In this document: piece by piece, positions 16,605 to 26,400 of the stretch
Position numbering within the stretch: the first letter of the stretch is position 1
Layout: each line of letters opens with the position of its first letter
From: Phycisphaerales bacterium UBA7800
GTDB taxonomy: Bacteria > Planctomycetota > Phycisphaerae > Phycisphaerales > Phycisphaeraceae
DNA: 64,000 nt
Direction: 5' to 3'
Assembly: GCA_002480565.1 (NCBI GenBank)
Contig: DLCK01000037.1
Coordinates: 1-64,000, forward strand
Program-made: the position numbers and the translations under genes
Notes under the pieces: model-generated
What the model was told of the DNA's origin: nothing
What the model saw: only the letters and a program-made list of their open reading frames with translations
The model's database searches: none

Positions 16605-17786
16605 TCAGCAGCAACAACCACCTTCATCACAACACCCTTCACCGTCAGGCGAAATGGTATCGTTGAAGTCTTCGCCCTTTTGCTGTCGTGCATCACGCTT
16701 GGCATTGATGCGACAATCAAATGGCTTGGCGTCATCCATGGGGATGGTTTGATGGGGTTCGATGCCGATGATGTTTGATCCGTAGGGACCGGTGGGATCG
16801 GTGTAGAGATTGAAGGTCTTATCACAGACTGCCATGCGTTGGCCGCGGAAAAGCGTATGCCCATCATCATCCTTGACCTGTGACCACGGACCTTTGTAGA
16901 CCACGGATTGATTGCGGTCGAGGCAGGGTCCTTCTTTACCCTTGTATGCACGGACAGTCATCGAACGGAACTCAATGCCGTTGATGGTATGCCATGGTGA
17001 TTCGGCGCGACTGAGAATTTCCACGCCATGGAATCCGGCATCTTCGAACATCTTGAGAAACTCAGCTTCGACAAACGCACCGGAGATACAGCCGGACCAT
17101 AAGTCAGGATCGTTGATCATCTCAGTCGTCGGTTGTTCATCACAGACGATATCACTGATGACTGCTCGACCACCTTTTTTGAGTATGCGATACATCTCGC
17201 CAAAGAGTTGGGCTTTCTGCTTGGTGTCCACCAGATTGAGTACGCAGTTGGACACAATCGCATCCACACTGTCATCGGCAATCAATGGATCGGATTTGCG
17301 GATTTCATCGCAGTAGGATTCATACGCCATCACATCGTCAATGGTCTTGATCGGATTGCGATCCAATCGGCGTTGCACACGATCCAGGTCTAATGCCATA
17401 TCCTGAATGCGTGCCTTGACGAAATGGGTATTGCGGTAGCCTATTTTGTCGGAGATGCCGTCCTGGTACTTGCGGGCAAGATTGAGCATTTCATCATTGA
17501 AGTCCACGCCGATAACTTTGCCTTTTGAGCCGACGATTTGCGAGAGAATGTAGCAGATTTTGCCTGCACCGGATCCCAGATCGACGACCGTATCACCGGG
17601 CTGAATGTAGACCGATGGATCACCACAGCCGTAATCCTTGTCGAGAATTTCCTGTGGCAGGACATCCAGAAATCGTTTGTCATATTGTGTTGTTGGACAA
17701 CAAAGTGCCGGTTGAACCTGCCGGGCACCTTGCTTGTAACGATCCAAAACGGCAGCTTGCATATCCGGTGATTGATCTTGCTTCAT
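16605..17786 (-). CDS. ArsM-like arsenite methyltransferase with Cys-rich tail
   Basis: A 393-residue SAM-dependent methyltransferase. The SAM motif is VVDLGSGAGK (about 68-77) and the general layout follows ArsM. Cysteines at ArsM-like positions are Cys54 (YGCGDP), Cys181 (VSNCVLNLV) and Cys233 (WSGCISGA), with a Cys29-Cys30 pair near the N-terminus. In ArsM these bind As(III) for stepwise methylation. A further ~110 residues follow the methyltransferase part and end in GCCDEGGCCC, which could bind metal or metalloid. The start at 17786 has AGGA upstream. No arsR, arsB or radical-SAM arsenosugar gene is adjacent. The function is well suggested but not proven. Confidence 0.75.
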   Translation of the reverse strand: MKQDQSPDMQAAVLDRYKQGARQVQPALCCPTTQYDKRFLDVLPQEILDKDYGCGDPSVYIQPGDTVVDLGSGAGKICYILSQIVGSKGKVIGVDFNDEMLNLARKYQDGISDKIGYRNTHFVKARIQDMALDLDRVQRRLDRNPIKTIDDVMAYESYCDEIRKSDPLIADDSVDAIVSNCVLNLVDTKQKAQLFGEMYRILKKGGRAVISDIVCDEQPTTEMINDPDLWSGCISGAFVEAEFLKMFEDAGFHGVEILSRAESPWHTINGIEFRSMTVRAYKGKEGPCLDRNQSVVYKGPWSQVKDDDGHTLFRGQRMAVCDKTFNLYTDPTGPYGSNIIGIEPHQTIPMDDAKPFDCRINAKRDARQQKGEDFNDTISPDGEGCCDEGGCCC

Positions 17787-17903
17787 AATCTGGCGAGTCC
17801 TGATTTACTACGAATGAATATTGCGTGAACAATAACATAACCGGCAATATATGCTGATGATTCCAGAAAAATTAAGATTCTGTTTGGAAATTAAAAAGCT
17901 TGA

Positions 17904-18818
17904 TCACACCAACTCTTCATCGGGAAGTGGTGTCATGCTAAGTAAGCGATGCCGATGTCGGCGGATCATCTGGCGTGTACCTGCAACCAGAAGAATGAGC
18001 CCCAATCCTGCACCTGCCCCGACGAATAGTGGCCATGGACTTTCAGGCACTGGACCGATTTGGACAAAGCTCGGTTGAGGTGTGACTTTGACGGTGGAGC
18101 TTGCGGTTGCGAGAACCGTGGTGTCATCATCATCCAGAAGCTTGTAGGTCGCTTTGATCTGGTATGAACTTTGAGTCCCCAGAAGACTGGCCATGAGTTT
18201 ATTGAGTTCCGACTCGCGTTTGCCAACTGCAGTCCGGACATCGTTGGCCTGAACCGCTAACCCCAAACCGGTATAGACGATTTCGTCAACTGCGATCCCG
18301 CCGGGCTGGTTGTTGTCATAGATCACATCGTCGGAGGTATCACGTTTACCATCCGGGCCGTAGTCGATCCCCACCCGATGCCGGTTGTAGGCACTTGAGG
18401 AGAAGCTGCCCTGGTAATTAAGCACCTCCATGGCGTCATTACTCTCGACAATAACCTGCAGGTTTGCCAATCGGACTTTCTGCCCGTTGCCTTGAATCCG
18501 AATCGGCAGGTACAGTCGGTTACCACGCTCTGCAGAAAATGGTGCTGGTGGTTGGATCACCCCGTACCAGAGCGGATAGGTTGTTACGATGAGTTGGCCT
18601 TGGAAGACACGCGAGACCTGAGTATATGCCGACGGCTGGTTTTGCGGATCGCCAACCACAGACTGATTGTGGATCAGTGCATGATGTGCGTTTTGGCTAA
18701 AGCTATTGAAATGTTTACCACCGACAGGCCCCACCGCAGGTTGAATAGTCATACCAACCCTGGCTATCGCCAGCGACGGACAAAGCAAGCAAATTATAAG
18801 AACCAAGGCAGCTCTCAT
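17904..18818 (-). CDS. Secreted protein with C-terminal membrane anchor, unknown function
   Basis: I do not recognise this 304-residue protein. It has a signal peptide (residues 1-19, ending SLAIA), a beta-rich extracytoplasmic part with an Asp-rich segment (DYGPDGKRDTSDD) that could bind calcium, a C-terminal membrane span (about 266-284) and a basic cytoplasmic tail (RRHRHR). VPESPWPLFVG before the span recalls a PEP-CTERM sorting signal, but some 20 residues follow the span, so a simple anchor is more likely. GGGGATTG precedes the ATG at 18818. It lies upstream of the methyltransferase gene on the same strand with a 117-bp gap, and a common transcript is possible. Confidence 0.7.
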   Translation of the reverse strand: MRAALVLIICLLCPSLAIARVGMTIQPAVGPVGGKHFNSFSQNAHHALIHNQSVVGDPQNQPSAYTQVSRVFQGQLIVTTYPLWYGVIQPPAPFSAERGNRLYLPIRIQGNGQKVRLANLQVIVESNDAMEVLNYQGSFSSSAYNRHRVGIDYGPDGKRDTSDDVIYDNNQPGGIAVDEIVYTGLGLAVQANDVRTAVGKRESELNKLMASLLGTQSSYQIKATYKLLDDDDTTVLATASSTVKVTPQPSFVQIGPVPESPWPLFVGAGAGLGLILLVAGTRQMIRRHRHRLLSMTPLPDEELV

Positions 18819-19271
18819 CTAAATTCAATCCCCTGCACTTCCCAGTGACATGGCATTATAGTCAAAAAAGACTTCCCCTGTCAGGTTGATGGCGGACACC
18901 TTCATGTCGCATCGAAAACCTTGACCGGTGGATATGATTTCCCTGACAAATTAACTCTCAAAACAAACTACAACATTCCCAATGAAACCTCCAAAACGGT
19001 TGACAGCATACAGTTGCACAACAACCTTGCCCGGGATTACTCAAGACCATCCTGATAGATGTCTCGCGTCAACATGCATGTTGGCCTCGTGCAACAACCG
19101 TCATAACCAGACCTTGCTTTGGCCTAATCAGGGTAACTGCTAAGGCTGTACCCACCCATCGTTTAGGAGATTGTAGGCAGGCAAAACGTCTCTGGCACGT
19201 TTACTGCAAGGTATTTTCTCAGACGCGATCCAAAAGCCGGGTATCCGGACTAAATTGATAGGGGAAAGAAA
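18819..19271. other. Gene-less region upstream of a small protein gene
   Basis: 453 bases between divergent genes with no supported reading frame. A small hairpin CCGG-GTAT-CCGG lies near 19238-19249, just before the ribosome-binding site of the next gene, and GACGC plus AAAAGCC segments precede it. This faintly resembles parts of a cyclic-di-GMP-I aptamer, but the order and second stem do not fit. Confidence 0.4.
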
Positions 19272-19598
19272 ATGCAAGTTTCAGGTGCAAGTTCAGCCAT
19301 GATGAGTCAGTCCATGTCCCCGAATATGGGACAGGCATCCACCAACCAAGCTGCCTGCGGTGGCGAACAAGGCAGTACACCACTTAACGATGCCATGGAG
19401 ACCGGCAAGATGCTCGGCGCAGCGTTGATGATGTCCGTCCTCTTTGGTGAAGATGGCAACGACGAAAAAAGCAAAGAGTCCGACCCCATGGCAATGATGC
19501 TCATGGCTGCTGGCGCCTCTGGTGGTAACAGCTACAATGCCATGGGTGATATGCTTCAAGGTTCAAGCTCCGGCCAGAACCTCAACGTCACCGCCTGA
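19272..19598 (+). CDS. Small Met/Ser/Gly-rich protein, unknown function
   Basis: A 108-residue protein that I do not recognise. It is rich in Met, Ser, Gly and Asn. It has a short hydrophobic stretch (MLGAALMMSVLFG, about residues 47-59), an acidic patch (GEDGNDEKSKESD) and a second hydrophobic stretch (MAMMLMAAGASGG). There is no signal peptide. GGGGAAAG lies 7 bases before the ATG, a good ribosome-binding site, and the frame fits local codon use. It stands alone, with 450 bases of non-coding DNA upstream and 370 downstream. It could be a small structural or membrane-associated protein; no function is proposed. Confidence 0.6.
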   Translation: MQVSGASSAMMSQSMSPNMGQASTNQAACGGEQGSTPLNDAMETGKMLGAALMMSVLFGEDGNDEKSKESDPMAMMLMAAGASGGNSYNAMGDMLQGSSSGQNLNVTA

Positions 19599-19969
19599 TG
19601 ACGCAATTCAATCAATATCAAACCGCCTGTAATTTAGCGATGTTGGCAAGACAAAATATGTTTTGCTCTCCAACAGATTCCTGGAATGCCAAACTGCATG
19701 TGGTTCGATATCCTCTTGCCACATCGTTGTTGAATGAGTAAAAGTGGGAGAAGGTCGATAGCGACCATCTCTTGCTTTGCTGAGAAGATTCTTCCACAAA
19801 GTCTTCGAATGGGATTTGTCCGTTTTGATAGAGTTGGAACAATGTGTCCACCTGTATTTAAACATGGCTTTCCCAATAAGCATCCAGTTTCATGAGAGTC
19901 TGTCATAACTCATGGAATGTATTTTCGGGAACCAGTCAATCTGACCACAACACAATCACTACAAATTGC
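19599..19969. other. Gene-less region
   Basis: 371 bases between the small Met-rich protein gene and the end of the clan GH-A enzyme gene. Three overlapping minus-strand frames of 77-91 residues exist, but none has a clear start signal or family. I see no repeat or terminator with a T run. Confidence 0.4.
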
Positions 19970-22900
19970 TTACTCAATACGGATATTATCAATCAGAAAC
20001 GTATGGCTGCCAGCAGCAAATTCAAGTCCATAAACATAGAATGACAGGTGTGTCACCAGATCACGGGGGACATCCACAAGGGGAATTGTCACATCATGAT
20101 ACAGACTGTCATCAGGCAATACGTAACTCCCAACACCAGATGAACTGTAGCCGACACCGTTATTCTTGATGTTCAGGAAAATGTGTTTACCTGCCAATAG
20201 AGATGATGTGGTTGCGAATCGGAACTTCAGCACCTTGCCACAAGTCCAGTCCAATGGCGTTGACGGATTCAACACAATCTCATTACCCCATGCAGAGGAA
20301 CCGTCTGCATTAAAAGTCCATTTAAGTGCATTTTTCCCGCCAGCGACATCAAGTTGAGTCGTTTCAATTGATACTGTGGAATACGTTTGAGTGGTCCATA
20401 CAGCCAAGTCACTGTCTTCAAAGTCCGCGACATCCACATGGTCAAACAGGGCCACCTGATCAATATTGAAATGATAGTCAATCCCACCCGATGGGTTGCC
20501 GGGGAATTGCTCACCATCAAGATAGAAAAACAGACTTGTGATCTGGTCACGTTCATAGCCACTGAGGTCAACAACGATATCCTGAAACTCAGCATTTGGT
20601 GCCAAGTGGAATTGGGCGATGCCTGAAGACGTCGGAGCAATGCCGTTGTTTCTGATATTGACATAGATGGTTTTCCCGGAGACTGACGCCGGTGAGGCGA
20701 ATCGAAAAGTGAGTTTGTTGGCCCATTGCCAATCCTGGGGCAATGCAAAGTCACATCGTATTTCATTGCCCCATCGATCAATGTCATTGTCGTTGTAAGT
20801 CCATCGCAATGATTGCGCTCCGCCCGCAGGATCGGATTTCCCAATGTCAATAGCGACACTTGAACGTGGCTGGCCGGTTGCATTCCATTCTGCGGGAACC
20901 GAGGCTGATTCAAACGTGCCAATTTTTTCATCATCGTAGAGTGTGGCTTGCGCCTGCCAGGCATTACCGATTCCGTAGTTGGCACCGGACTGGAGTTTGA
21001 GCACGACAGTCTTATCAGCTTCAATGTGGGCATCATTAACAGGATCAATGGATACATACAAGGAATCGACTCCTGCGGGGAAGTTGGCGATCCAACTGGT
21101 GGACGTGTAATCCGAATTCCAATCCGCGCTGCCTTGGAGCGTATAAGTCACTGGCAAGGTTGAGTAGATATAACCCGAACGCTGGATGGCAAAGGTCGCA
21201 GTATCCAACGGAGAAGTTCCTTCATGCCCAATTGCGTCCACGGGTTTGACGATGACCTGTTGATGTGAGAGATAGGTCTGCTCAATGATCGCGGTATTAA
21301 GCTCAGAGTTGGTTGCTGATGTCACTGCCATGCCGACAAAAATTTCCCAATTCATGGGGATTATTTGTGTTCCAGCAAGTGTCCAGTTGGACCCGTCAGT
21401 GGAATAATATCCTTTGAAGGTATCGCCAGTGCGAGCGAGCTTAAGCCAGTATGGCCCGGAGATGGGTTGCGTGCTTAGGGTTTGTGCGTTGGTGTTGGCA
21501 ACCGCTCGCCAGTGAAATGCGCGTTCACCACCGGGACGTGCAAAGATCGACACATGCTCACTTCCCGAATTGGTAGACTGTCGCATCATCAGACCAGCTC
21601 TTGCTGATCCACTGGTATGCTCCATAGACTCAATCCGCGCGATGATATAGCCATCACCATGTAACTTCTGATAGACATAGCGAAATTGATCGGCGGTGCT
21701 GAACATATCCTGACCACTTGCCTTGATGGTGAATAGGTTGCCACTCTGCTCGCTGCTGCCGGAAAGAGCAACTGATCCAATATCGCTTTGAGACCACGGG
21801 AACGAAAGACTCCGAGGTACAAGCCTTACCACCATCACTTCATCGGGTACGTTTAGGGTGATGGATCGATGATTGGAGTAACTTGCTTTAGCGGTTGTGG
21901 AATCCAGCAAAAAGGTTTCAACACGTTCGATGGGTGTATTGATATTCAATGACACGACCGCATTGGGGTTGCTGATATCGGTGTGCGTCGAATAGTCGTA
22001 GGAACTGACTTCTTGCCAGAGGAGCAGATAGAATTCACCATTGCTTTTTTGCAGCAGCAATTGGCGGACATTTTGCGTCTCTCCGGTCAGTGTGTAATCC
22101 ATCGCGCCAGCTGTGAAGTTTGGATAGTTCCATGAACTGCCATTCCATGTAGTGGTATCCGAAAGCAGCGTGATCATATTCTTGATTCGCCAGTATGGCT
22201 GGCGTTTATTGCCGTTGTAGTCCACCAATCCGAAGTAGTATTCCATGGGCTTGGGCGGATTCACTGGCGGGATATCGTCGCGCAATTGATAGAGATAGGT
22301 GCGCATGATGCCTTGCTTAAAATACTCCGCAAAGATGCGCGGAGCATACTTGCCAAATGCCATTTCACTAATGCCCGGGTGTCCGGGTTGATTGGTGTAG
22401 GTGTGATAGCCGACTTCTGAAACAATGATGGGCATGTCATTATTTTTCGGATTCTTAAGCCACAGTGCATCGTTCAATACCGACGCAAGCACTGGGCCGC
22501 CAGGGCCGCCAATGGGTTGTCGACCACCTGCGTAATAATGAATCGAACCGATATCAAAAGATAGATTGGAAATGTGCCGAGAGTTGTTGACGTATGCCAT
22601 CGCCGGTGGCAACACGGCAAGCGACGAGGTCTGAGGATCGGCTTTTAATGCTGCGTAGAGATCGTTTTGAAACGCAATGGTCGCATCATAATCGTCGGCT
22701 CCCGAATCACGATCCGTCAAACCATTATATGTGATGGCAGGGTTGGCACCGTCAGGCTCATTGATCCCTTCAACCCAATCGATAAAGTCATTACGTGCAA
22801 AGGCAACCTGCTGCGCGATGGTCCACTGTGTTCGTGCAGGAAAGCCAGTCTTAATGCCGAAGGTGTTGTACAACTCGGTCAGCGCGGATTCATCAGCACT

Positions 22901-23131
22901 ACCCGGATAAGCTAAAGAGTTGTCGCGGATGTGTCGAAATCCCAACTCCGTCACCCAGGCACGTTCGTTGCTATCGAGATGATGAAGGTTGATCCCCATT
23001 GAATCGATAAAGGTATCAACAGACACCGCTGCGACTTCTTTGGCAAAACTCTTGTTGGTTAATATTCCGACACAGGCCAACAATACAATAAAACTGACTG
23101 TCACCGGCGTGCGTTTGATTGCGATGAACAT
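19970..23131 (-). CDS. Secreted multi-modular glycoside hydrolase, clan GH-A type
   Basis: A 1053-residue exported protein. A signal peptide or anchor occupies residues 8-30. A TIM-barrel catalytic part (about 35-430) shows WVEGINEPDG (Glu125, acid/base) and IIVSEVGYHT (Glu239, nucleophile), the arrangement of clan GH-A retaining enzymes; the exact family (GH5- or GH39-like) is not settled. Then come a concanavalin-like domain (about 445-630), a Calx-beta-like repeat (about 640-740, DWNSDYT...AHIEADKTVVL) and two similar beta-sandwich modules (about 745-895 and 900-1053), probably carbohydrate-binding. The ATG at 23131 has GGAGGATC upstream. It lies 354 bp downstream of the GH42-like gene in the same locus. 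The substrate is unknown. Confidence 0.82.
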   Translation of the reverse strand: MFIAIKRTPVTVSFIVLLACVGILTNKSFAKEVAAVSVDTFIDSMGINLHHLDSNERAWVTELGFRHIRDNSLAYPGSADESALTELYNTFGIKTGFPARTQWTIAQQVAFARNDFIDWVEGINEPDGANPAITYNGLTDRDSGADDYDATIAFQNDLYAALKADPQTSSLAVLPPAMAYVNNSRHISNLSFDIGSIHYYAGGRQPIGGPGGPVLASVLNDALWLKNPKNNDMPIIVSEVGYHTYTNQPGHPGISEMAFGKYAPRIFAEYFKQGIMRTYLYQLRDDIPPVNPPKPMEYYFGLVDYNGNKRQPYWRIKNMITLLSDTTTWNGSSWNYPNFTAGAMDYTLTGETQNVRQLLLQKSNGEFYLLLWQEVSSYDYSTHTDISNPNAVVSLNINTPIERVETFLLDSTTAKASYSNHRSITLNVPDEVMVVRLVPRSLSFPWSQSDIGSVALSGSSEQSGNLFTIKASGQDMFSTADQFRYVYQKLHGDGYIIARIESMEHTSGSARAGLMMRQSTNSGSEHVSIFARPGGERAFHWRAVANTNAQTLSTQPISGPYWLKLARTGDTFKGYYSTDGSNWTLAGTQIIPMNWEIFVGMAVTSATNSELNTAIIEQTYLSHQQVIVKPVDAIGHEGTSPLDTATFAIQRSGYIYSTLPVTYTLQGSADWNSDYTSTSWIANFPAGVDSLYVSIDPVNDAHIEADKTVVLKLQSGANYGIGNAWQAQATLYDDEKIGTFESASVPAEWNATGQPRSSVAIDIGKSDPAGGAQSLRWTYNDNDIDRWGNEIRCDFALPQDWQWANKLTFRFASPASVSGKTIYVNIRNNGIAPTSSGIAQFHLAPNAEFQDIVVDLSGYERDQITSLFFYLDGEQFPGNPSGGIDYHFNIDQVALFDHVDVADFEDSDLAVWTTQTYSTVSIETTQLDVAGGKNALKWTFNADGSSAWGNEIVLNPSTPLDWTCGKVLKFRFATTSSLLAGKHIFLNIKNNGVGYSSSGVGSYVLPDDSLYHDVTIPLVDVPRDLVTHLSFYVYGLEFAAGSHTFLIDNIRIE

Positions 23132-23485
23132 GAATGATCCTCCGTAGGTGTGCCAACCGCATTGCGTCAATGCAGTTTGCACTGTGAACAAGAAAAGCCA
23201 ATCACTGATACTTCAAATAAAGCGCATTGTGAAAATGCGATGCCCGGGTTGTGTTGCGACTTAAACAGGCACGATGCAAGTCGTGCGACAGATGACACAC
23301 AAATGGCCCGGAAGTATTCGGCAGCGAATCAACGCTGCTTTGCTTGGCAAGATGCCACAAAACAGAAAATCAAACCCATGCAGACAGACCGACACCACAA
23401 GCATCACTCTCATCAATGCGCTCTATGGTTCAGTAACAAAGGGACGGGTATGACCTGTTTTTGTCCCCCGCCTCGGGACCAAGTT
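23132..23485. other. Intergenic region within the GH locus
   Basis: 354 bases between the GH42-like gene and the clan GH-A gene on the minus strand. It is long enough for a separate promoter. No terminator or repeat stands out, and a plus-strand frame at 23150-23605 overlaps the GH42-like gene and is not supported. Confidence 0.4.
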
Positions 23486-26400
23486 TTATTGAGCCTGCAA
23501 TGGCAAACGAATCAGACGCGACTGAGCAGGCTTAAGATCAATACGCTGCATCAACACCTTCTTTTCTTGAAGCAAATCGACTCCTGTGCGACTGCTTGCC
23601 TGTGACAGTGTCAAATCAAGTTCCATATCAGAGTTGTTAAAGTTGGTCATCGAGATCAAGTAATGATCCGATTGACGAATCACGCGGTATTCCACGCCCC
23701 ATGCAGCCTGCCTGGTTTTGACATTGACCAAAACAGGTTGGGCGAGTTTGTACTGGTTCAGAATAACTTCCAACTGGCCAGCAATTTCCTGCGTGGCGTT
23801 GGCAGGTGACAGGGCCAACCATTGGGGTTGAGTCGCTCGCGGTTGACCATAGTCGTCAAACGCAGCACAGTTACTGCCAATGGCTAAAACCTTGCCACCG
23901 TCTGCGATGAACTGTTTAAGTCCCTCAAAGGCCGCATCGGTCATATGCGTAGCATGCGGGAGTATGAGCAATTGAACCTGATCATTTGCGATAGAACGTT
24001 GACCTGTTGCCAATTGTTTTTCACTGATAAAAGTCACCGGTTGCCCACGCAGCGAAAGCGCGGTGTAGATGTCGGTGACGGTACTGGGATGATCCGGTTG
24101 CCAGTAGATTGAGGGATAGCTGTAGAGCAATGCGACCTTGGCTTTATTTTGATTCAGCGCAGCCAACTCATCAGCAAACTGGTTCCCACGGATCATTGCC
24201 AAGCCTGCGCCATGTGTGTTTCCGGGTCGGTAATAGATACTGCCCTTGAGATCATCAATGCCGTTGGCTTCCTCCCATACCCAGAGTGTGCTTGCTGCAA
24301 CATGGTGCTGCATTCCTTGCCACATGACCGCATGTGTCAATTCCGGTGCAATGGTCTGAGCAGGCGAATTGTCAAGAATGAAATGATTCTCCGAGTTAAA
24401 GACAGCCTGGCCACCAAAGGAGTGAAGCAGGTCATACCATATCTGTTCGACCTGCCAGTTGTAACACCATGTACCACCTGGACTGGGATACGCCCAACAG
24501 TCGTTGCCCGCAAGGTCGGTGATGTTGCTGATCATTTCCGGGTCGGTCCCGCGACTGAATGTGCTGCGGTTATAGATATCCGCCATCTGCTTGATGTGCG
24601 TCAGTGGCTTGGTGGTGTGACTCTTGACGCGGGTATGCATCCAGTTCAACCAGTTGGCAAAATGCTGCTGATTGAATCGAACCCAATCGTAATAAGCAAG
24701 TCGCTGGGAAATGGGTGCATCATCACCGCAAGCCTCAGGCAGAGGCACCTGATCAAACACTGCATAATTCGTTGCATAGTTCTTGTTGAGTCGATCCAGA
24801 CTTTGATAACGCTGCTTGAGAAACGCGGTGAACGCCATGCGGCTGTACTTGTCCTTGCCGGCATGTTCATAGACCGGTTCATTGGCAAGACACAGTGACA
24901 AAAGGTTGGGATGATCGGCCACAAACGGGACGATTCCGTCGAGCCATTGCCCGATGGCTTTACGTGCCACGGGATGGTCGATGTTGTACTTGATAAATTT
25001 AGCGGGAATCGGCTTGATCATCACACTCGGATCTTCATCCACCGCCCATGTCGGGAAATAGTGTGGCGAAAGCAGCAATTCCAATTTCACCCCGTTGTCC
25101 TGAGCTTGATCCAATGTGTCAAGAATACTCATAGCACCTTTGGTGAGTTTGCCATCTGGACCAGCATCACGCGGGCCGCGTTCACGTTGAATGACCGTTG
25201 CGCCCAAAGTATTCATATTGGGAAGATCGCGGATCACCTGTGCAAAATGCCCATAGCCATAGAGAAAAGCCGGACGCTCTTCGCCGTTGTCTTGATTCCA
25301 TAGTAAACCGTCTCGATGCGTGATTACCCCCTTGGGGATGTCCATTGTGAATACTGCATCGGGATGATCCTGCAAATATGCAAGACGCTCATTAGCCTGA
25401 TCCATCACAATGGAGGCTTCATGTAATTGCAACAGACTCCAGGGAAGCGACTGCTTGTTTTGTGCCACACGTTTGGTAAACCGATCCACGATGTGTTGGC
25501 TGAGATTCAGCTGTGCATCGTCAGCCAACAGCGGATGCTTGCTCAAGGTATCGTTGAACAGAGATAGCTTTTGGTTCAGAGTTTGAAGTTGATTTTTAAG
25601 ATTGTTTTCATAGTCATTAACGGTCAGCGGCATTGAAACAGCCAGATTCTGTTGGGTCTTCGTGTTGTTGAGTCTGAACTGTGCGCGCCCCAATGCAGGC
25701 ATCTGACTTGCTGGTAATGCAAAACGAATCATGGCACATTGCCCAGCTTCAAGACCGGGGATCTGAACCTTACTTAATGTCGAATGAGCATCGCCTTGGG
25801 TCATACGCGCAGTCAATGCGGTTTGCTGCAAGTCAACAGTCTTCTGGGAATAACTGAGAATATGCCCAAATACAAGGTCTTTTTTCACATCCAACGCAAG
25901 GTTGGCACCCTCTTTCAACACCACGGCGTTGGCTGTGGGCGTGTTGGCATCAAGTAATTGCAATAGCGCAAAACGCGATGGATCTTTCGTTTTTGTGATC
26001 CCCGGTGTCCATGCGACACAACGACGATTACCGTTGTTACCGTCATTGATCACGATATTGATTCCCATGATATTGGGGCGTTTGCCTTCGGGGAGATTAA
26101 GCATCGCCCATGGGATGGTCACTGAGATATCATACCCATCATCATGAACGCGACCTTTGCCAGGAAGTTGCGTGTGAGTCAAAACCGAAGTCGGGTGCCA
26201 TGCATATTGGCGGAGTACATTGCTTGAATCGACGGTTAACCCCAACTCGATGCTTGTGGCACTGTACGATGCTTTGGCTTGATCCAGTTGGGTTTCCAAT
26301 CCCAATTGAATACTGTCCGAAGCCCACATCCCACTACCATCCTGGATAGGATCACGCGTGGGATCGATGACGTTGATATTCAGATTCAACCCCTGCATAT

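Noticed and set aside
18000..18070. PEP-CTERM sorting signal in the protein at 17904-18818
   Set aside because: VPES and a hydrophobic span followed by Arg/His residues are present, but about 20 residues follow the span, so a normal C-terminal anchor is more likely.
19190..19265. Possible cyclic-di-GMP-I riboswitch before the Met-rich protein gene
   Set aside because: GACGC, AAAAGCC and GGACTAA occur in a suggestive order, but the second stem with the tetraloop receptor is missing and the start codon follows too soon.
19618..19906. Minus-strand frames of 77-91 codons
   Set aside because: They overlap each other, lack ribosome-binding sites and show no family features; a small gene cannot be excluded but is not supported.
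23150..23605. 151-codon plus-strand frame rich in Cys, His and Gln
   Set aside because: It overlaps the 3' end of the GH42-like gene and has no start signal.
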